Shown: piece by piece, positions 60,786-64,000 of the stretch
Layout of the letters: each line of letters opens with the position of its first letter
Position numbering within the stretch: position 1 is the stretch's first letter
Source: Streptomyces sp. SCSIO 75703
Lineage (GTDB): Bacteria > Actinomycetota > Actinomycetes > Streptomycetales > Streptomycetaceae
Reading direction: 5' to 3'
Assembly: GCF_036607905.1 (NCBI RefSeq)
Contig: NZ_CP144555.1
Location: forward strand, 1,054,001 to 1,118,000
DNA: 64,000 nucleotides
The notes under the pieces: generated by a model
The model's input: only the letters and a program-made list of their open reading frames with translations
Told to the model about the DNA's origin: nothing
Databases searched by the model: none
Made by a program: the position numbers and the translations under genes

Positions 60786-62069
60786 TCAGGCGACCCGGTC
60801 GCCGTGCACGGTGTACCAGGCCATGTCGCGCAGGGTCCGGGCACGGGGACCGGCCGGCAGGAGGGGTTCCAGTTCCCGCCAGGACCGCTCCAGCAGGGCG
60901 TCGGCCTCGCGCCGGCAGGCGTCGGTGGCGCCGCATCCGGTGAGGACGTCGCGCACCTCGTCCAGCCGCCGGCCGCCGGCGCCGGGGTCCCGGACCAGGT
61001 GCCACAGCTCCCGCAGCCGCGGGGCGGGCAGCCGGGGGACGGCCAGGGCGAGCGGCATGGTCACCTTGCCGTTGCGCACGTCCTCGGCGACCCGCTTGGT
61101 GGCGGCCCCGTCCCGGGTGACGCCGAGCAGGTCGGCCACGTCGTCGGTGATCTGGTAGGCGGTGCCGACCGCCTCGCCGAAGTCGGCCAGCGCCCCGCGC
61201 GCCCCGGGGCCGGCGCCGGTGACCAGGGCGGCGGCCTCGCAGCCCGCGGCCACCAGCGCCCCCGACTTCAGCCGGTGGGTCAGCAGCACCAGCTCCCGGA
61301 CCGGGCCGGCGTCGCCGGTGGCCACGGCGTGCTGCATCTCGGCGCGGTGGCCCTCGATGTCGAGCGCCTGCCCGGCGTGCGCCGAGCGCAGCGCCGCCAG
61401 GTACACCTCCCTGAGCCGCCCGGCCAGCGCGGGGTCGCCCGCCGTGGTCAGCGTGATGGCGCGGTCCAGGGCGAAGTAGGCGTTGGTCCCGGCGTTGAGC
61501 GCCGCCGCCACGCCGAGGACGCTGTGCACGGCCGGAATGCCGCGCCGCAGCGGGGAGCCGTCCTGCACGTCGTCGACCATGAGCGATCCGGTGTGGGTGA
61601 CCTCCATCGCCGCGCACAGCGGGCCGTAGTGCTCGCTGTCCCCGCCGAGCAGGTCGATCGCCTCCGCGATCAGTCCGGGCCGCCAGCGCCGGCCGCCCGC
61701 GTCCACCAGGTGCCGCACCGGGGCGGCGAGCGTCCGGTGCAGGCGCCGCGCGACGAGGTCGGCGGTGCCGGGGGCGAGGCCGGACGCGGCCCGCGGGCAC
61801 ATCCAGCGCTCGGCGCCGGCCGGGGCGGGCGGGTAGAGGCGGGCGAGGTGCTCCTCGATCCGCAGCGCCGCGCGCCGGAACCGCCCCGCGACGTCCGTCG
61901 CGGCGGGCGGCGCCGCGTCCCTCCCGGCGGGCGGCGGGTCCGGGACGGCCGGGCGGGCCGCCGTGCCGCCGTCCGGGGTGGCCGGGGCGGGGACCGGGGC
62001 ACTGGGGGCCGCGTGCGCGCCCGGAGCCGCCGCCGGCGGGCCGGCCGCGGAGAAGATGACCTCGTTCAC
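60786..62069 (-). CDS. Polyprenyl (trans-isoprenyl diphosphate) synthetase
   Basis: A 427-residue isoprenyl diphosphate synthase. After a long Ala/Pro-rich N-terminal extension (about 90 residues) the catalytic core begins near LVDAGGRRWRPGLIAEAIDLLGG. The first aspartate-rich motif is SLMVDDVQDGSPLRRG and the second is YQITDDVADLLG, both needed for Mg-diphosphate binding. The first motif is DDVQD, as in many actinobacterial enzymes. Chain length cannot be told. The GTG start at 62069 has no clear RBS and is only the most upstream option. It lies 155 bases after the ABC permease on the same strand, so a common transcript is possible. Confidence 0.85.
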   Translation of the reverse strand: MNEVIFSAAGPPAAAPGAHAAPSAPVPAPATPDGGTAARPAVPDPPPAGRDAAPPAATDVAGRFRRAALRIEEHLARLYPPAPAGAERWMCPRAASGLAPGTADLVARRLHRTLAAPVRHLVDAGGRRWRPGLIAEAIDLLGGDSEHYGPLCAAMEVTHTGSLMVDDVQDGSPLRRGIPAVHSVLGVAAALNAGTNAYFALDRAITLTTAGDPALAGRLREVYLAALRSAHAGQALDIEGHRAEMQHAVATGDAGPVRELVLLTHRLKSGALVAAGCEAAALVTGAGPGARGALADFGEAVGTAYQITDDVADLLGVTRDGAATKRVAEDVRNGKVTMPLALAVPRLPAPRLRELWHLVRDPGAGGRRLDEVRDVLTGCGATDACRREADALLERSWRELEPLLPAGPRARTLRDMAWYTVHGDRVA

Positions 62070-62141
62070 GCGTCGGCTAACGAGGCCCCGCGACCGAGGA
62101 CACGCCCCGGCCACCCGAGTGCAACGGTGCGCCGGGCACGG

Positions 62142-62220
62142 CCCGTTGGGCGGCACACGCGGGGCCGGGGCACCCCCAGCCCCCGTTGGGCGGCACGCAC
62201 GGGGCCGGGGCACCCCCAGG
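62142..62220 (-). repeat. 40-bp tandem direct repeat
   Basis: Two nearly identical units beginning CCCGTTGGGCGGCAC at 62142 and 62182, each ending GGGGCCGGGGCACCCCCAG, lie between the permease gene and the polyprenyl synthetase gene. Confidence 0.8.
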
Positions 62221-62224
62221 CCCC

Positions 62225-63070
62225 TCACGCCCCGGCACCGGGCCGTGACCGTTCCTCCGTGCGGCGCCCGGCCCCGCGCTGACCCGGCAGCGCGGGCCCC
62301 CGGGCCCCCGGGCGCCGGAAGGCGCGGGTGCGCAGGGAGAAGAAGAGCAGGCCGGCCGTGGTGCACAGGGCGAACCAGACCAGGCCGCCCGTCGCGTAGG
62401 AGGCGGCCCGCTCGGGCGTGAAGGCGGAGGTGTAGGCGAGCTGGGAGGCCGCGTACATGGGCAGGAACCGCAGGCCGGGCTGGTCGGCGAGGGGGTTCAT
62501 GCCCGGGTTCTGGAGGGCGGCGTCCACCAGGCTTGTCATGATGATGAGGAAGAAGCCCTCCAGCTCGCCCCGGAGCAGCGGACCGAGCATGACGCCGATG
62601 CCGCCGTAGGCCAGGTTCGCGGTGAGGACGGCGAGGGCGAGCTGCCAGAACTGCTCCTGCGGGAAGGACAGCCGCAGCAGCGCGGCGGTGTAGACGGCGA
62701 GGACCGCGGCGATGGCGACCAGGGCCAGGACCTTGCCGGCCATGAGGTGGCGGCGCGGGTAGCCGGCGAGGACCAGGCGCCGGTCGAGCGGTCCGGACTG
62801 GAACGCCTCCATGAACATCATGAAGCCGACGATCACGGTCACCGCGTTGAGGGCGCTGTTGACCTGGGTGGCGTGGTTGTTGGAGGCGGCGATCTCCCCG
62901 CCCGCGGCGTGCACCCGGAAGTGGAGCACGGCGTCGTAGGCGCAGATCCGTACCAGGTGGATCCACAGGGGGATGAAGGTGACGGCCAGCACGAGGGCCA
63001 GCCGGTTGCGGCCGTGTGCCGCGAGGGTGAACCGCAGCGCGGTCGTGAACCCGGTCCACTGCCCGCTCAC
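62225..63070 (-). CDS. ABC transporter permease
   Basis: A 281-residue integral membrane protein with about six helices, for example LALVLAVTFIPLWIHLV, AVTVIVGFMMFMEAFQS, VLALVAIAAVLAVYTAALL and GLVWFALCTTAGLLFFSL. The sequence is typical of ABC-2 type exporter permeases (YPRRHLMAGK after helix 2). The tail is Arg/Gly-rich. The GTG start overlaps the ATPase stop (GTGA). Substrate unknown. Confidence 0.82.
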   Translation of the reverse strand: MSGQWTGFTTALRFTLAAHGRNRLALVLAVTFIPLWIHLVRICAYDAVLHFRVHAAGGEIAASNNHATQVNSALNAVTVIVGFMMFMEAFQSGPLDRRLVLAGYPRRHLMAGKVLALVAIAAVLAVYTAALLRLSFPQEQFWQLALAVLTANLAYGGIGVMLGPLLRGELEGFFLIIMTSLVDAALQNPGMNPLADQPGLRFLPMYAASQLAYTSAFTPERAASYATGGLVWFALCTTAGLLFFSLRTRAFRRPGARGPALPGQRGAGRRTEERSRPGAGA

Positions 63071-63696
63071 GCGGCCCGCACCCCCTCGTGCAGGACGCCG
63101 TCCCGGAGGTGGTGGACCGCGTCGAAGTGGCCCAGGTCGTGCACCAGGTGGGAGACCACGACGACGGACTGGCCGCGGTCGCGCAGGGCGCGGGCGAGCC
63201 GCCAGAACCGCTGGTGCGTGTCCCAGTCGAAGCCCTGGTAGGGCTCGTCCAGCACGAGCAGGGGCGGGTCGTGCATGAGCGCGAGGACGAGGTTGAGCTT
63301 CTGCCGCGTGCCGCCCGAGAGCGTGCCGGCGCGCTGGTCGAGGCGGTCGGCGCAGCCGAACTCGGCCAGCAGTTCCCGCGCCCGCGTGACCTGGGGCAAC
63401 CGGTAGGCGACGCGGAAGAGTTCGAGGTGCTGGGCGAGGGTGAGCAGCGGGTTCAGGACCGTCTCCTGGGGGCAGTAGCCCACCTCGCCGCCGCGCCGCA
63501 CCTCTCCCCCGTCGGGTGTCAGCTCGCCGACCATGATCCGCAGCAGCGTGCTCTTGCCCGCGCCGTTCTCGCCGACGACGCCGACGAGCGAGCCCGCCCG
63601 GACCGTCAGGTCGACGCCGTTCAGGACGCGTCGGCGTCCGTAGGACTTCGCCACCCCGCTCAACACCAGCCGCGGTTCCCCTTCGGATGCGCGCAC
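63067..63696 (-). CDS. ABC transporter ATP-binding protein
   Basis: A 209-residue ABC ATPase with Walker A GENGAGKSTLL, a Q-loop in YCPQETVLNPLLT, signature LSGGTRQKLNLVLALMHDP, Walker B LLVLDEPYQGFDW and H-loop VVSHLVHD. It pairs with the overlapping permease gene as an exporter of the ABC-2 type. The GTG at 63696 follows GGGGAGGTGCCG. The substrate is unknown; the downstream isoprenyl synthase suggests a lipid-linked or terpenoid product as one idea. Confidence 0.9.
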   Translation of the reverse strand: MRASEGEPRLVLSGVAKSYGRRRVLNGVDLTVRAGSLVGVVGENGAGKSTLLRIMVGELTPDGGEVRRGGEVGYCPQETVLNPLLTLAQHLELFRVAYRLPQVTRARELLAEFGCADRLDQRAGTLSGGTRQKLNLVLALMHDPPLLVLDEPYQGFDWDTHQRFWRLARALRDRGQSVVVVSHLVHDLGHFDAVHHLRDGVLHEGVRAA

Positions 63697-63883
63697 CGGC
63701 ACCTCCCCACCTGGAGCCTTGTCTACGGCAGGGCTCAACGAGCGGGGCGGCGTCCGGACACCGCACCCTGCGGACGATCTTCCGCAGGTCAGCCGCCGGG
63801 CGGGCGGGCCCGCGCCGCCCCCGGGCGGCGGCGCTCCGCGGGGCGGCCGGGCGGCGCCGCCCGCCCCGGCCCGCTCACCCCCC

Positions 63884-63948
63884 TTGACAAGCCTGACCCC
63901 CCGGCGGCAATCTTCCAGTACGCAGAAATGACTTTCCACGATATGAAA
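63884..63948 (+). promoter_or_regulatory. Promoter with tandem AllR-type sites at the right edge
   Basis: TTGACA (63884-63889) with CAATCT (63908-63913) 18 bases on is a possible promoter. TTCCAGTACGCAGAA (63913-63927) and TTCCACGATATGAAA (63934-63948) are the paired sites seen at allR and aceB, again 21 bp apart. They predict a co-regulated gene reading rightwards, whose start lies at or just beyond the window end: an ATG at 63985 is in the window, but by analogy with allR and aceB (115-118 bases) the start would fall near 64030. Confidence 0.65.
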
Positions 63949-64000
63949 TTCGCGGAACTCTCCTGGAAGGGGGCGCGGCATCCGATGCCCGGTATCGCGT

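Noticed and set aside
63985..64000. A coding start at the ATG 63985
   Set aside because: Only five codons are visible, RBS spacing is long, and by analogy with allR and aceB the true start lies just beyond the window.

Overview
The window is a piece of a Streptomyces-like chromosome. GC is very high with G/C in most third codon positions, GTG starts and GTGA/ATGA stop-start overlaps are common, and several families are typical of the genus (DUF5955, a decayed DUF5753/ATP-binding pair, a HipA-like kinase). I see no tRNA, rRNA, CRISPR array, intact insertion sequence or prophage.

Layout. 1-1.1 kb: the end of an inositol-dehydrogenase-like oxidoreductase and a DHFR-like reductase. 1.3-5.2 kb: allantoicase and allantoinase, divergent from an IclR regulator (AllR type). 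5.2-13.8 kb: a LuxR-type regulator fused to a periplasmic-binding-protein sensor, divergent from a hydantoinase A/B, MHS transporter and FAD oxidoreductase set. 13.9-17.9 kb: DUF5955, a MobA-like nucleotidyltransferase, malate synthase and a HipA-like kinase. 18.2-34.7 kb: what appears to be a complete nicotinamide/nicotinate degradation regulon. 34.9-43.8 kb: a CPT-like kinase, an HTH protein, a membrane protein, a KimA/APC-type permease, a LysR regulator, ThiI and an NTF2-like protein. 43.8-47 kb: two divergent IucA/IucC siderophore synthetases. 47-53 kb: a vWA protein pair, HxlR regulator, aminotransferase, phosphatase and a hypothetical protein. 53.3-59.3 kb: urate catabolism (NCS2 permease, 8-oxoguanine deaminase, urate oxidase, HIU hydrolase, OHCU decarboxylase) plus a regulator and a thiamine-binding-like protein. 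59.4-63.7 kb: L-2-hydroxyglutarate oxidase, a polyprenyl synthetase and a two-gene ABC transporter.

Two catabolic networks stand out. (1) Purine/ureide: urate to allantoin (pucL, uraH, uraD), allantoin to glyoxylate plus urea (allB, allantoicase), glyoxylate to malate (aceB). Three promoters (allR, aceB and the window's right end) carry a tandem pair of 15-bp TTCC-N7-GGAA-like sites spaced exactly 21 bp. Three regions (allB/allR, aceB, uraD) carry TCAAC-N5-GTTGA. (2) Nicotinate: nicotinamidase, a molybdenum hydroxylase (fused FeS-Mo chain plus FAD subunit, with XdhC), NicC, NicX, NicD, NicF and NicE predict nicotinamide to fumarate. A shared operator, TCAGYGTTCGGA, stands in front of four transcription units and a MarR (NicR-like) regulator ends the locus. 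The entry enzyme differs in type from Pseudomonas NicAB. A BisC-like molybdoenzyme and an NCS1 permease with a C-terminal zinc ribbon are unusual additions.
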